From NCBI GenBank assembly GCA_024349245.1, contig JALDNG010000020.1, forward strand, positions 8,135,001-8,199,000: a stretch of 64,000 nt of DNA, read 5' to 3'. The number at the start of each line of letters is the position of its first letter. The stretch's first letter is position 1. The stretch is from Neodontobutis hainanensis. Lineage: Eukaryota > Chordata > Actinopteri > Gobiiformes > Odontobutidae. The position numbers and the translations under genes are program-made. Shown here piece by piece: positions 21,305-33,000 of this stretch. The notes under the pieces were generated by a model. It did no database searches. It worked only from the letters and a program-made list of their open reading frames with translations, and was not told the DNA's origin.

Positions 21305-24300
21305 ATGGAAAAGTATGAGAAAATCAAAGTAGTGGGAAGAGGAGCATTTGGGTAAAGTTAAAGTGCATTTCGAAACGTTTATTTGGCACATTGTTCTACT
21401 TAGGTCTGTTTTGAAATAGTTTGCTGACAGGTTCGTAACTAATTCGCCCAAACAGCAGCAGCACATCAGTTTCCCCCAAAACTGCAGCGCTGGGATTTGC
21501 TCCGCCTTTAGAAAGTTCCCCATTTTTTTCTAAAGAGCAAAAAGGGAACTTGAATAAGCTGGTCTTATATTTAATTTTAATTAACAGAAGTATCTATCTA
21601 CATCAGTAACGAATTAAATATTGATTCTGTCTTAAATGTATGCAACCATTTGTTTGTTAGCTTAACTTTGTCGGATGAGGTGTTGAACTTCCAGCTTATT
21701 GTCGAACACGGATGCGAAGTATGCTAATAGGGCGCTTTCGTAGTAGGTTAGCCTCTGTAGCAGTAGGCCATACACATTTAATTTGGTTTTCATGAAAAAA
21801 TTAATTCAGTACATTAGTAGATACTTTATGATTTACAAAACAGCGCCATGTTGCCTTTTCCCGCCTAACATTACCATTAAAATACACAGGTCCTAAACTT
21901 AAATAAATTTACTTTGTAGGCTACTAAAGTATGTCACTCCTTCAACACAACTTAAGCATCAGAGGTGCAGCAAAGGTCCATTCAGCAGTAAATTTGTTTA
22001 AAATTTGCCATTTTATTGCTTAGATTTTGAATGATATAATTTCTTGTATACGTTCTTGTTCCATTCCTCTTTGTTTTCTTCCCTCTTCAGTATAGTCCAC
22101 CTGTGCCGCAGGCGCAGTGATGGAGCTTTTGTCATCCTAAAGGAAATCCCAGTGGAGCAAATGTCTCGAGATGAACGCCTTGCAGCACAGAATGAGTGTC
22201 AGGTGCTAAAACTGCTCAACCATCCAAATATCATTGAGTACTATGAGAACTTTCTTGAAGACAAAGCCCTTATGATAGCCATGGAGTATGCACCGGGTAA
22301 GATTACTGTAATATCCAATTACCTAACCCCCTTTTGTGCACTGCAGTACAATTTTCCCATCGTTTTGTGCTGTAGGGTAGGGCTCTATAGATATTTATTA
22401 TTGCCATGTCCATGTAAAGTTTTTATTCAAAAGTAAAAGTTGAGACACAGACAAATTCATTAGTTCATTAGTTACCTTTTAATTTGTTTTTTTTGTTTAA
22501 TGCAGGTGGGACATTGGCTGATTACATTCAGAAGCGCTGCAATTCCCTGCTGGATGAGGACACTATACTCCACTTCTTTGTACAGATCTTGCTTGCACTG
22601 TACCATGTGCACAACAAACTCATCCTGCACAGGGACCTTAAGACGCAGAATATTCTTCTTGATAAGCACCAGATGATTGTCAAAATTGGTGATTTTGGGA
22701 TCTCAAAAATCCTTGTCAGCAAGAGCAAAGCCTACACAGTAAGTTCATAATTGTTTTATTTCAAATAATATTCTTGTCTATACATTATACAGACCATTCT
22801 CTGATTCTACTCTTCAGGTGGTTGGAACCCCATGCTATATCTCTCCAGAGCTGTGTGAAGGAAAGCCTTATAACCAGAAGAGCGACATTTGGGCCCTGGG
22901 CTGTGTGCTCTATGAGCTCGCCAGTCTCAAGAGAGCCTTCGAGGCTGCTGTACTAAGAGATATATTGTATTTAGTGACATTTTGATTTGTTTATGCATTT
23001 CTGTTTGTTAGCTTTATTCAGGCTTTGCTTCATGATCAGTTTTTGTGATTTGTACTGTTACACTTATCAGGATGCATCCTAATGCAAGCCCCAACTATGA
23101 AATAACAAATAGGTCACAACTTAAAAGATAAATTCATACATGTAAAATGATCCAATTTTATAGAAAGAAATAAAATGAGAGTTATTTTATTTATTTATTT
23201 TTCTCTGGTGGAAAACAGTGTGAGACTTTTTTATCTCTTCTTTTTCAGAATCTACCTGCACTTGTTTTGAAGATCATGAGTGGTACCTTTGCTCCAATTT
23301 CAGACCGGTACAGCCCAGAACTCCGGCAGCTCATTCTTAATATGCTTAATCTGGATCCGTCAAAACGGCCACAACTCAATGAAATAATGGCTCTGCCCAT
23401 TTGTATTCGACCACTCCTTAACCTCTACACAGATATAGGCAATGTAAAAATGCGCAGGTAGGGTCAACTATCTTTGTATGGCATGCATTCTTTTAAGTTT
23501 TACATATAAGTTTTTTAGTATCTATGTTGAGATTATTTTCAAGAATTGAGAAGCCACTGTCGACTGTGCAAACCGGTTCTCAAGGAAGACCAGGAGGCAG
23601 AGTGCCTGCCAACAGGTCAAGAGGTAAAACACATTATATTGATATTTAAAACTAAACTAATTGGACAAGGTTAAAAAAAAAAAATAGAAAATTAAACATT
23701 TCCTGTCTGAAACAGAAGGAGTGGCAGGTATGGGCACAGGTAAAGTGCATTCACTCCCACTGTCCTCGGTTTATACTTGGGGAAGTGGCATCTCAATGCC
23801 ACTACGCTTGCCAATGCTTAACACTGAGGTGTTACAAGTGTCTTTGGGCCGCACTCAGAAGATGGGAGTTACTAAGTCAGGTCGTTTAATTACTTGGGAG
23901 GTATGTGTTCTTTAAATTTTTGTTTAATTGTCTTAATAAATATCTCAATTAGAAAAAATTAGAAAAATCTTCTTTACAAATTGCATCAAAATTTCTCATA
24001 GGTTTTGCAAAAAATGTTCTGTGTTAAAGTGTTAACAATCTATCGCTGTGTAATTTCAGGCACCATCAGTGGCATCAGGTGAGGCCAGTCTACCTGGTGC
24101 CGTGGATCAAATGCAGCCTCAGTTCATTTCCCGTTTCCTAGAGGGACAGTCTGGAGTAACCATCAAGTCTGTGGCCTGTGGTGATCTCTTTACCACCTGC
24201 ATGACAGGTTTGTGGCCCATCCCTCTCTGGATTGCAATCAGAGAGATCACATCCAGGGACACTCAGCCAGAAAGCTAAGCAATAGGAAATCAATGATTAC

Positions 24301-27300
24301 ACTTTATCCCAAGCTGCACAGCTGAAAAATACTGAGGCAGCATTTGAACACAAATGAAAGTGTTTGGTATCTGGAGCTGATCTGATTGTGTGGAACCACT
24401 CGTAAAGAAGGCTTTGCTTACCCAGCAGTCTCTGAATACAGCCCTGTCAGTCAAATTGCAACTTTGGAGTATACAGCATTTTAAAGACTTGTCCTGTCAG
24501 CTCACTTACAGTTGAACCTCTTCTGATCATAGAGTCTGTGTTTAGTTTTAGTACAATAAGACACCCTCAGACATGAAATGGTAGATGGAATGCCTTTTTG
24601 TTTTCAATTTGCAGACAGAGGCATTATCATGACTTTTGGGAGTGGTAGTAATGGTTGTCTAGGACATGGTAACTTCAATGATGTAACACAGGTATGTTCA
24701 AATCAAACTTTGCCAGACAATAACATTAAGTACAACTTATTGATTATGATGTAATAGTAAGATCATGTTTGTTTGATTTTTCAGCCTAAGATTGTAGAAG
24801 CACTCCTTGGCTATGAGCTGGTTCAGGTGTCATGTGGTGCATCCCATGTTCTTGCTGTGACAAATGAAAGAGAAGTATTTGCCTGGGGACGGGGAGACAA
24901 TGGTACAGTAAAACACCATTTTGTAGTTTTCCTGACTACTTTGGTGTTCACCACTAGAATATTATATGAGGATTTATTACAGCAGTATCTTAGCATTTCT
25001 AAGTTCTGCCCTCTGTTTTTAGGCCGCCTTGGCTTAGGCACTCAAGACACCCATAATTCTCCACAGCAGGTGTGTTTACCTGTGGAATTTGAGGCCCAAA
25101 GGGTGGTGTGTGGTGTTGACTGCTCCATGATTATCAGCACCCAATACAACATAGTGGCATGTGGAAGCAACAGGTAATTATTCTCATTTTGTTCAAGAAA
25201 GTATGCATGACTCATTGTGTAGTCTCACAAAGTACTGTTTTGCCCATTTTAGATGTATTTAATGAGTATAGACACTGTGCACCTTTTCCGCCTTACTCAA
25301 ACACACCACACCTCCTTTAGGCCTTCAAGATGTTATAAACCTTGCATTAGGTATTTTTTTTTTGTAGATTTAAGAAGGCACAATGTTATTTCCAAAACCA
25401 GTGAAACAACATTCAGATGAACTGACAAATACAGATTAGGTCAGGTACTCACTGCAGGTTTATGACTTCTGATACAAGGAAACAAAAGACGTCAAATAAA
25501 GATATTTTTGCATTCATGTAATTGTGCATATTTTTAACAAAATATAGTGTTAAAAATAAATTAATGAAATTACTATTTGAGTAAGAACATTTTTTGTGGT
25601 AAATTCAGTTCACACACACCTGTCTATATAAAGTCCCACAGTAACAGTGCATGTAAGAGTCCAAGGAATTGGCTGTAGACCTCCGAGACAGGATTGTATC
25701 AAAGCAAAAATCTGGGAAGGGTACAGAAAATTTTCTGCAGCATTGAAGGTTTCTATGAGCACAGGGGCCTCCTTCATCTGTAAACGGAAATAGATTGGAA
25801 CCACCAGGATTCTTCCTAGCAGGAACTGGGTGACTAGTCAGGATCAACGGAAAGATGAATGCAGCAGTGTACCACAGACTGGGGCAAAGGTTCATCTTCC
25901 AACAGGACAACAACCCTAAGCACACAGTCAAGATAACAAAGGAGTGGCTGCTGGACAACTCTGTGAATGTCCTTGAGTGGCCCAGCCAAAGCCCAGACTT
26001 GAACCCAATTGAACAACTCTGGAGAGATCTTAAAATGGTTGTGCAGTGGTTGTGTAAAAATAGTTTTGTCATGAGAAGTCCCTGAAATAATACAGGCACT
26101 TTAACATTTTGATCAATGCTTGTTAAAAAGTAATACATAAAATAATAGCATATCCCATATCATCATTTTCAAAAAACAGCTAAGGTGTGATGGCATAATA
26201 AACTGGATATAAATCTGATCTCAGGAGAAACAACTGTGATTCTAATTTTAATTGTTTAAATTGCTGTGGTAAGATTCAACAAACTTGGACTGGACAAGAT
26301 CCCGACTGGAGAGGAACCGGACCTCTCCAGTCAGGTGGAAGAAGTCCTTTCTTACACCCCTGTCCAATCAGCCCCACTCAACACTGAGAAGATTGTTTAT
26401 ATTGATATTGGGACAGCCCATTCTGTTGCTATTACAGGTAAACTCTCTTCTATAACATATTTTTGAACCGCAAAATGTCAGTTGTTAGTTTTATCATAAT
26501 TGGCTTTTGGTTTTACTGTTTTACAACAATCACAGAGAGGGGTCAGTGCTATACATTTGGCAGTAACCAACATGGCCAGATGGGCTGCAGTTCCCGTCGC
26601 AGCCGCCGTGTGCCGTACCTGGTGCCCAACCTGCCGGGCATTATCATGGCAGCTTGTGGAGATGCTTTTACTTTAGCTATTGGATCTGGTGAGTACAAGA
26701 CAGTACATGTTGTTGCCTCAGAGTACTCCTTTATACTTTAGAAAGCAGTAAAGTAGCTTGTAGTATTGCTCACATGTCTGTAATTCAGCTGTTTTGTTTG
26801 CTGTGATGAATATTAAAATTGAATTTGCTTAAAGTCTGTTTAATGCCAATCCAATATCTTTCAATCAGGTGAATAGTAAACAAGTTTAATATAGAAAGCA
26901 AGCAGCACTTCAGTTGTCATGTCATTTAACAGATGACAGATGTTGTTCATGTGATGTGCCCTCATATCTGGGAATGAAAGGGTAAAGTGTTGTGTTGTGC
27001 CAATGATTGGTTCCCCTGGGAAGAAAGCTAGCAGTGTCAGCCCTGCTTGTAGGTTTTTGTTGTCAAGAGAAGGCTTTGTTCAGCATTGACGTCCTACGAG
27101 AGAGCTATTATGCTGCCATCGTAGGAGACGCCGGACTGTCAGTTACATATTTGAGAGGATTAATGCATCCTGGGGAGCTCTGTAAAATTGGGGAATAATG
27201 ACCACATTTTGCCTCCTGTTTTGAACAGAAGGGGAGGTGTACACCTGGGGAAAAGGGGCCCGTGGACGCCTGGGAAGAAAAGAGGAGGATTCTGGGATAC

Positions 27301-28145
27301 CAAAGGCAGTACAGCTCGATGAGACTCACCCATTCACTGTGACATCAGTGGCTTGTTGTCATGGAAACACTCTTCTGGCAGTGAAACGTAATATTTAGCT
27401 TATTACTCCTAACAAAACACAGGGATTTATAAGGATGCGGTGAAAAGAATAGGCAGTTTATAATCCACATATTTGGGACAGAATGAATCCGAGACAAGCT
27501 TTTATTAATGATTGCATGAATTCTTCCATTTAGAGCTGTAAAGTTAAAGATACCCCATTGTTGTGGTGACACTATATTAGTTATTTCTATTGGCATCCAA
27601 CATTTTAACCACTTGCACCACCCCCTGGGAAAAATAGAGGACATTTGGTGTATTTACTTTCAAAAACACAGAAGAGACAAGTATTAAATCAAAGTAATAT
27701 ATAACAATAAAGGTGAGATTAGAGGTTTGTCGCAGATTTTGCACAGATTAAACTGCATCACAGTTTAATAAAGCAGAGTGATGTAAGTAATCCTCACTAC
27801 AAGCTGCAGGACTGCTGTAACTATTCCATTTCATTTTCATCCGCATCATGTGACAAGGACATGGAGTGGCATAACTGCCTTTATTAAAGGTTTGGAGGAA
27901 AAATCATTGCTCAACGCTAATGCAGAAAAAAAAAACATAAAAAGGACCATTCAGCATGCTTGCTAATGTTTTGGAGATGGCTTTGTATCTAGTAATTCAT
28001 ATCAAAGAAATGAAATAGATTATCTAATTATTAGATGATAGGGTTGATAGATTGTCCGCCCCATCATTTGCAAATTAATTTATTGAGTGGTGTTCTTTAT
28101 TTATTTCTGGTTCCAGCTTTGCTTGAGGAACCTGTCCCAAGATGA
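21305..28145 (+). CDS. nek8: NIMA-related kinase 8, ciliary kinase with RCC1 repeats
   Basis: Fifteen exons: 21305-21351, 22091-22296, 22506-22738, 22818-22949, 23249-23457, 23544-23623, 23716-23900, 24060-24207, 24615-24691, 24785-24902, 25023-25173, 26274-26437, 26536-26688, 27229-27387, 28117-28145. They give 2,091 nt and 696 aa (human 692). The kinase domain is about 4-258: glycine loop GRGAFG, lysine 33 in ILKEIP, HRDLKTQN with the catalytic Asp, DFGISK, and GTPCYISPELCEG with an unchanged activation segment. From about 315 onward come RCC1-type beta-propeller repeats (VYTWGSG, TFGSGSNGCLGHG, FAWGRGD, TFGSNQHGQMG, VYTWGKGARGRLG). NEK8 works in the inversin compartment of the primary cilium; defects cause nephronophthisis and laterality problems in vertebrates. 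The last exon adds ten residues ending EEPVPR, matching human DEPVPP. Exon 12 has an unusually weak acceptor. Confidence 0.96.
25590..26100 (+). mobile_element. Internally deleted Tc1-like transposon in NEK8 intron 11
   Basis: The left part encodes the Tc1 transposase N-terminus (SKELAVDLRDRIV, then YRKFSAALKV), interrupted by a stop near 25791. It then jumps to the catalytic end from about 25852: GKMNAAVYHRLGQ, FQQDNNPKHT with the second Asp of the DDE triad, and WPSQSPDLNPIEQLW with its Glu. The middle of the transposase, including the first Asp, is absent, so the copy is dead. Terminal inverted repeats were not identified, so the limits are approximate. Confidence 0.85.
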
Positions 28146-28940
28146 CTTTGCCCAGAGAGGTACTCTAACCCCGCAACAAGGTTGTTGGAATGCCTGGCAG
28201 TGACATGAGCTATAGGATATTGCTGTCTCCAAATAATGCCACACTTTGTGCCACAGTCTTTCCATTTCATGCAGCTATGTCTTTTGACTGTCACTTGATC
28301 TATTTTTTTTCCAGGAAGTGTCTTGCCCTTCAGTCACAGGTTCGCAAAAGGTCAAAACTTGTTTGTTAAAGCAAGTATAGCTCACATGCAAGGTGATGTT
28401 GTAACACAGTTGCGAAAGTTGGATGGCAGGAAGTCATTTAACAGCTTTCATGTGGTGCGCTATTGTCCTCTTTCACATGCACTGAGCATGATAAGCCATG
28501 AGGGCTAATAAAAGACAAACTGGTTTGAGCTCTTAAGCCACTGGTAAATGAGAGGTAGACTAAACAGAAAAATGAAAGGAATGAATGCTACTTGAGTGTT
28601 TCGTAACTCGTTAGTCCAATGGAGGAAACAAACAACTCTTGTCACTGTCATTAGTCACTTTGTGCTTCAATGGATAAGCCTTTAATACATTCATAGTTCA
28701 TCAGCAGTGTTTTATACAAGAAACAACGTCTTGTGGGCTTTTAGCCTCTGAGTTGAGTTTAACAAACTAATTAATAGTAATGTAAATTCCTGAATTATAG
28801 ATTAATTTCAATGTAAAATGTATTGTAAACCGTCCATGGTTATGACTGCAGTGGGGTCTGTTGATTATTAATTATTATTACTTGTCTTTTTCCAAAGAAG
28901 CCAATTAAAATGTAATTTATGGAGGTAATACAATAAAGTG
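28146..28940 (+). other. nek8: NEK8 3' UTR region
   Basis: Sequence beyond the stop at 28143-28145 holds AATAAA at 28507-28512 and again at 28932-28937, either of which could end the transcript. A 63-codon open frame at 28315-28508 follows a strong-looking acceptor but is not supported as coding. Confidence 0.5.
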
Positions 28941-29317
28941 TTAGAAGTCAGAGCATTCTGTCAAATGAGCAGTGTATGTGCCATATTGTGTTGAGTAAAT
29001 AAGTGAGTGAAAAAGCAATATAATGAATGAATAATATAATGTATGTTGTGCATTTACACAAATATTTCTAAATAGATGGTGTCCCATTGTTTTCTTACTA
29101 GGTGATGTAATGATGATGTAATCCAATAGCAACACATTAAGTGAAACTAATCCTTTGTGTTGGACGAGCATGTGATATGTTTTCACTAAAATATGTTGTC
29201 ATTATTACTATATGTATTTGAATGTCCGGGTGGATTTGCGTTTACATTTTTGTCAAATACAGACCACAGAATACAGACAATGAACTCCATTGCTTCAAAT
29301 GTCAAATGAATGATTGA

Positions 29318-29331
29318 CCACTAGAGGGCAT
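29318..29331 (+). promoter_or_regulatory. CTCF-like motif
   Basis: CCACTAGAGGGCAT matches 13 of 14 positions of the CTCF core. It lies between the NEK8 3' end and the TRAF4 promoter. Confidence 0.4.
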
Positions 29332-29619
29332 CTATTCATTAATGTTGGCTTTCACAGTTGTGACCTGTAAGAGCTGTTGGACGTTCACTTAAGCTCTAAA
29401 CACCAAAAACAACATTTTTAGACTATAGAACTTTGGAAAACTTAATTTGCCATACAGACAAGACTTGATTCGGTGAATAAAGACATGACAAGAGCATATC
29501 TTCAATCCTTTCTTTCCTGGCCTATTGTAAGGAGACAAACAAGTGCTTCATTAGTGGCCTTTGCAGCCAGAAAAGCCCCATAATTAAAGATCCATAATGG
29601 AGACGAGAGGGATACAACG

Positions 29620-30066
29620 GTGTGAACAGAGCGGTCGAGCTTCTTGACTCCTCCTGCGTGGAGAAGGAGGCGGGACTCTGCACCTAAACAGACGGAGGGC
29701 CAGTGCATTGTGCTCAGTCTGTTAGAAAGCTCCTACATCCTACCAGGACAAGGCCACACGGCAGCACTCTCAGTTCAAATATAACAGTAAACAACCGGGT
29801 CGAACCGCTGCGGGCCTGCGCTTCTGTTGCCATTATTTGTGCGGTTGCAGGAGGGAGACGTGGGGGCGATTCAGCTGCGCGAAGCACCATCTGTCGGCAG
29901 CGGAAGGGACGTGATATGAAACCCTCATCGGCTTGAACGACGGTGCAACAGCTCAGATAAATAGCCCCGTTTACCGGGGGTGAAGACAGCCGAGGACCAG
30001 AGGGGACATTCATTCTGTAACCTCCAGCTGGCAGGCCGCTCAGCCCTGGTGACACAAAGCGTAAAC
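29620..30066 (+). promoter_or_regulatory. traf4: TRAF4 promoter and 5' UTR region
   Basis: Base composition shifts here to GC-rich with frequent CpG, unlike the AT-rich flanks, and this continues into the first coding exon. There is no TATA box. This is the pattern of a CpG-type promoter; the transcription start cannot be placed exactly. Confidence 0.5.
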
Positions 30067-33000
30067 ATGCCCGGGTTTGATTACAAGTTTCTGGAAAAGC
30101 CAAAGAGACGCTTCCAGTGTCCGCTCTGCAGCAAGGCGATGCGTGAGCCGGTCCAAGTGTCTACCTGTGGACACCGCTTCTGTGACACCTGTCTGCAAGA
30201 ATTTCTAAGGTACAACAACGTGCATTGTCTTTGACAGCTGCTATAGGTGCCTGCTATAGGCTATCTTCTTGGGTAGTTTTATTCTTGCCATGGTAAATCA
30301 TACTGGTCGTGTGTGTAGGTGTGTCCTCCTCACCTTTCCCCCACAGGGCTTTAGAGTAATAGGATTTTAGTCTTTTACACTGCTGTCACTACAGTAGTGT
30401 GTGAGACATGGCGAAAACAGCTTAAACAGGGCTATTCATTTCAAATCTTTAGTGTTATTGTTCCTTCTCTCCTCAGCATGTGGAAGAGTTGTTAACGCGT
30501 GAGCCACTGTCAACATGAAAACATAACTGAGAAAATGTCATGACAATATCATTGTTTTAACACATTATAATCAGACCAATGCAGTAGTTATTGATTTTGT
30601 CTAGTCATTAGTTAGTTGTGGTCTAAGCAGACCCATACACGTATTACAATGTGCTGTGTGCTGCCATTTTTCATTTAGTGCCATAAGAGAGTGTGTCCTG
30701 TAGAGGGACCAGTCTGTCCTGTCTGTGGTTTTGCCCTGAGGTGAATTGGCTCCTATTGGGATGATGGGTCAAAGGATGTATGTGTTTGGGGCACTTCAGA
30801 AGAGACTGCTGCCTGGAGTCTAGGATTAGACAAATCTCTGTATTGGAGGGAGTCAGGGGCACCTTTCTCTCAGAGGTCATCAAACCCCTCACCTCCTAAT
30901 CTGCTCAAAGTTGGTGAAATCTGTACTAAGACTTGTAGTCACAAAGTCTTTTTGTTTTAAGCTTCTGCTTGACTGCACTGTCAGAGAGGTCACTGAGTTT
31001 CTTACAGTGAAGCACTCTTCTCAACAATGGCACAATTAGAGACAAGAGCTTAATGCACAGCAGACAAAAGCCTCTAAAACCAACTAAAACAAATGTTTTA
31101 AATAGTCAGTCTTTTTGTTGAAAAAAATATATAGCCTATCTTTTTTTTTATTTTAATCACTATGTGCTTGTTGCCTGTAGGCCAAACACATTCATCATCT
31201 AGTGTTGCCTTAGTTAAAAATATGTTCTAATGTGTCTTTCCAACAGAAAAATTGTATTTAACAGCATATAAATACCGGAGTTTTCTTGATGTGTGCTGTA
31301 TTTCTAGTTTGTCTGCACTTGTTTGCTGCTAAAACCCAATGTGTTCAATTTTACTTAATGAAAGTTGAAGATGCCCAGTGCTTTACAAACAAAGAATTCA
31401 TTCATATTTCCACTGTGTTGTCTGTGGAAATGTGAATAAATGGCATCAAATTATCCCTGTCTTTAATGTGAAGTTTATATTTTGGTCATCTAGAAAACCT
31501 CCTGACATTGCAGGCACCACAAATTAATTGTGGTTGAACATAACTTGTCAAGAACAAAGGAATAGCAGAAGGAACACTGTTCAACGCCCATAAGTGAGTT
31601 GGGCCTAATACATTGTCTGCCTCATTCTGACCGCCTCCGTGTTCATCCTCTTGTGTTTGTTTTTACTCCCACTGGCTGCATTTAACAAGTTTGAGATCTT
31701 CTGAAGGCTTTTAAGAAATGATTCTAATGGCTGTGGTTGTTTGATAAAATACATAACTAATCCCCTCAGTAAATCATTAAATAAATAAATAAAAACTTAC
31801 TAATACAAGCTATAATGCAGATGTTTTAATAAAAAAAAAATGAATAAATTAATCCACACACACTGGAAATCTCTTTTTATTCTACACATTTGTCCGTCCA
31901 AAATAATGTGGAGGTGAATGCATTTGTAAATCAACATCCCTCTGTCTGCATTTCAGCATTTTGGAAATAAGGTATATTTTTACAGTGATGGCTGACCTTA
32001 TTGACACCTCTTTAATTGACAAAGCGTGCCCGTTGAGTCCACTTCATCGCTCTGGGACAGCACAAGAGCCTATTGTGTAACAGAACTTTGAGTTTATTGA
32101 GGCTGACAGAAAGTAGTTAGCTAATGCTGTGCCCATTGTGCAACTAGCTTGATGTATCTCTGTAATAATTGGAGGCTGTGTCTGGCTTCGGGTCCAGGCT
32201 TGCCAATGTAGTCTGCCTAAGTTTAGACTGACAGTCCTGACCACTGCTGTGTTGCAACAAGCCTCCTGAACTCAAGAATGCTTCTGGGTGGCATTAAAAC
32301 ATTATTGCATTTGGCATTACTAGGTTAACACTACATTTGAAAATAAATATTAAAAACCTATTAAGGCTTTGAAGGATTAAGTGCATGCATGAACTGTTGT
32401 TGCTTAAGCACGTGTCGGCCTGTGTCCACTGGCATGTTAGCATCTGATGCTAATGGCCTGTCTTTCTGCTCCATAAAGAATGTGTGAATACTTAGGGCTG
32501 CCCCAGCTCTGAGGGAAAGTCATGTCCTAAAAGCAGCCCAGCGCTGTAGCTTTACCACTCACAGGAGTCAGATATGAGTCACATGCTTCAACAATTCAGT
32601 GCATGCCAATTTGGGTGGGCCTTCGCTTAAGAAACAATGGGAATGCTGGCTCTTTAATGAGTTGTAATGTGTAGAATCAGCATTTAATGTGATACAACAC
32701 AATTTTACCCAGTGTTTGAGGGCCTAGTAGGGCTAATGCTAGTGCCACAAATGCTGAGGTCCATGGCTCCTGCACAGTGGTGTAATTAGTTTGTTAAGCT
32801 CTGTAGCTTCTTCCTACAACTGATGCTGCATTTCCTGGATTTACAAGTAACTCCAAAGCTTTGATATGATGTGTAATCTTTTTAGGCTAAAAGTGAAAAT
32901 ACGTTTTTGTTTTTGGTAAAACGTCTGTGTGTTCTGCACAGATCAGAGTTGACTAACCCTTATACTGTGATAATATGGCAAGAAATTAATATAAAATTAA

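Noticed and set aside
28315..28508. Alternative NEK8 last exon encoding a 63-residue tail
   Set aside because: The exon at 28117-28145 reproduces the human C-terminus in length and sequence (EEPVPR against DEPVPP); the longer tail resembles nothing in NEK8.
29980..30066. In-frame upstream extension of TRAF4 by 29 codons
   Set aside because: It begins with GTG, not ATG. The ATG at 30067 gives the family-standard N-terminus and the exact human length.
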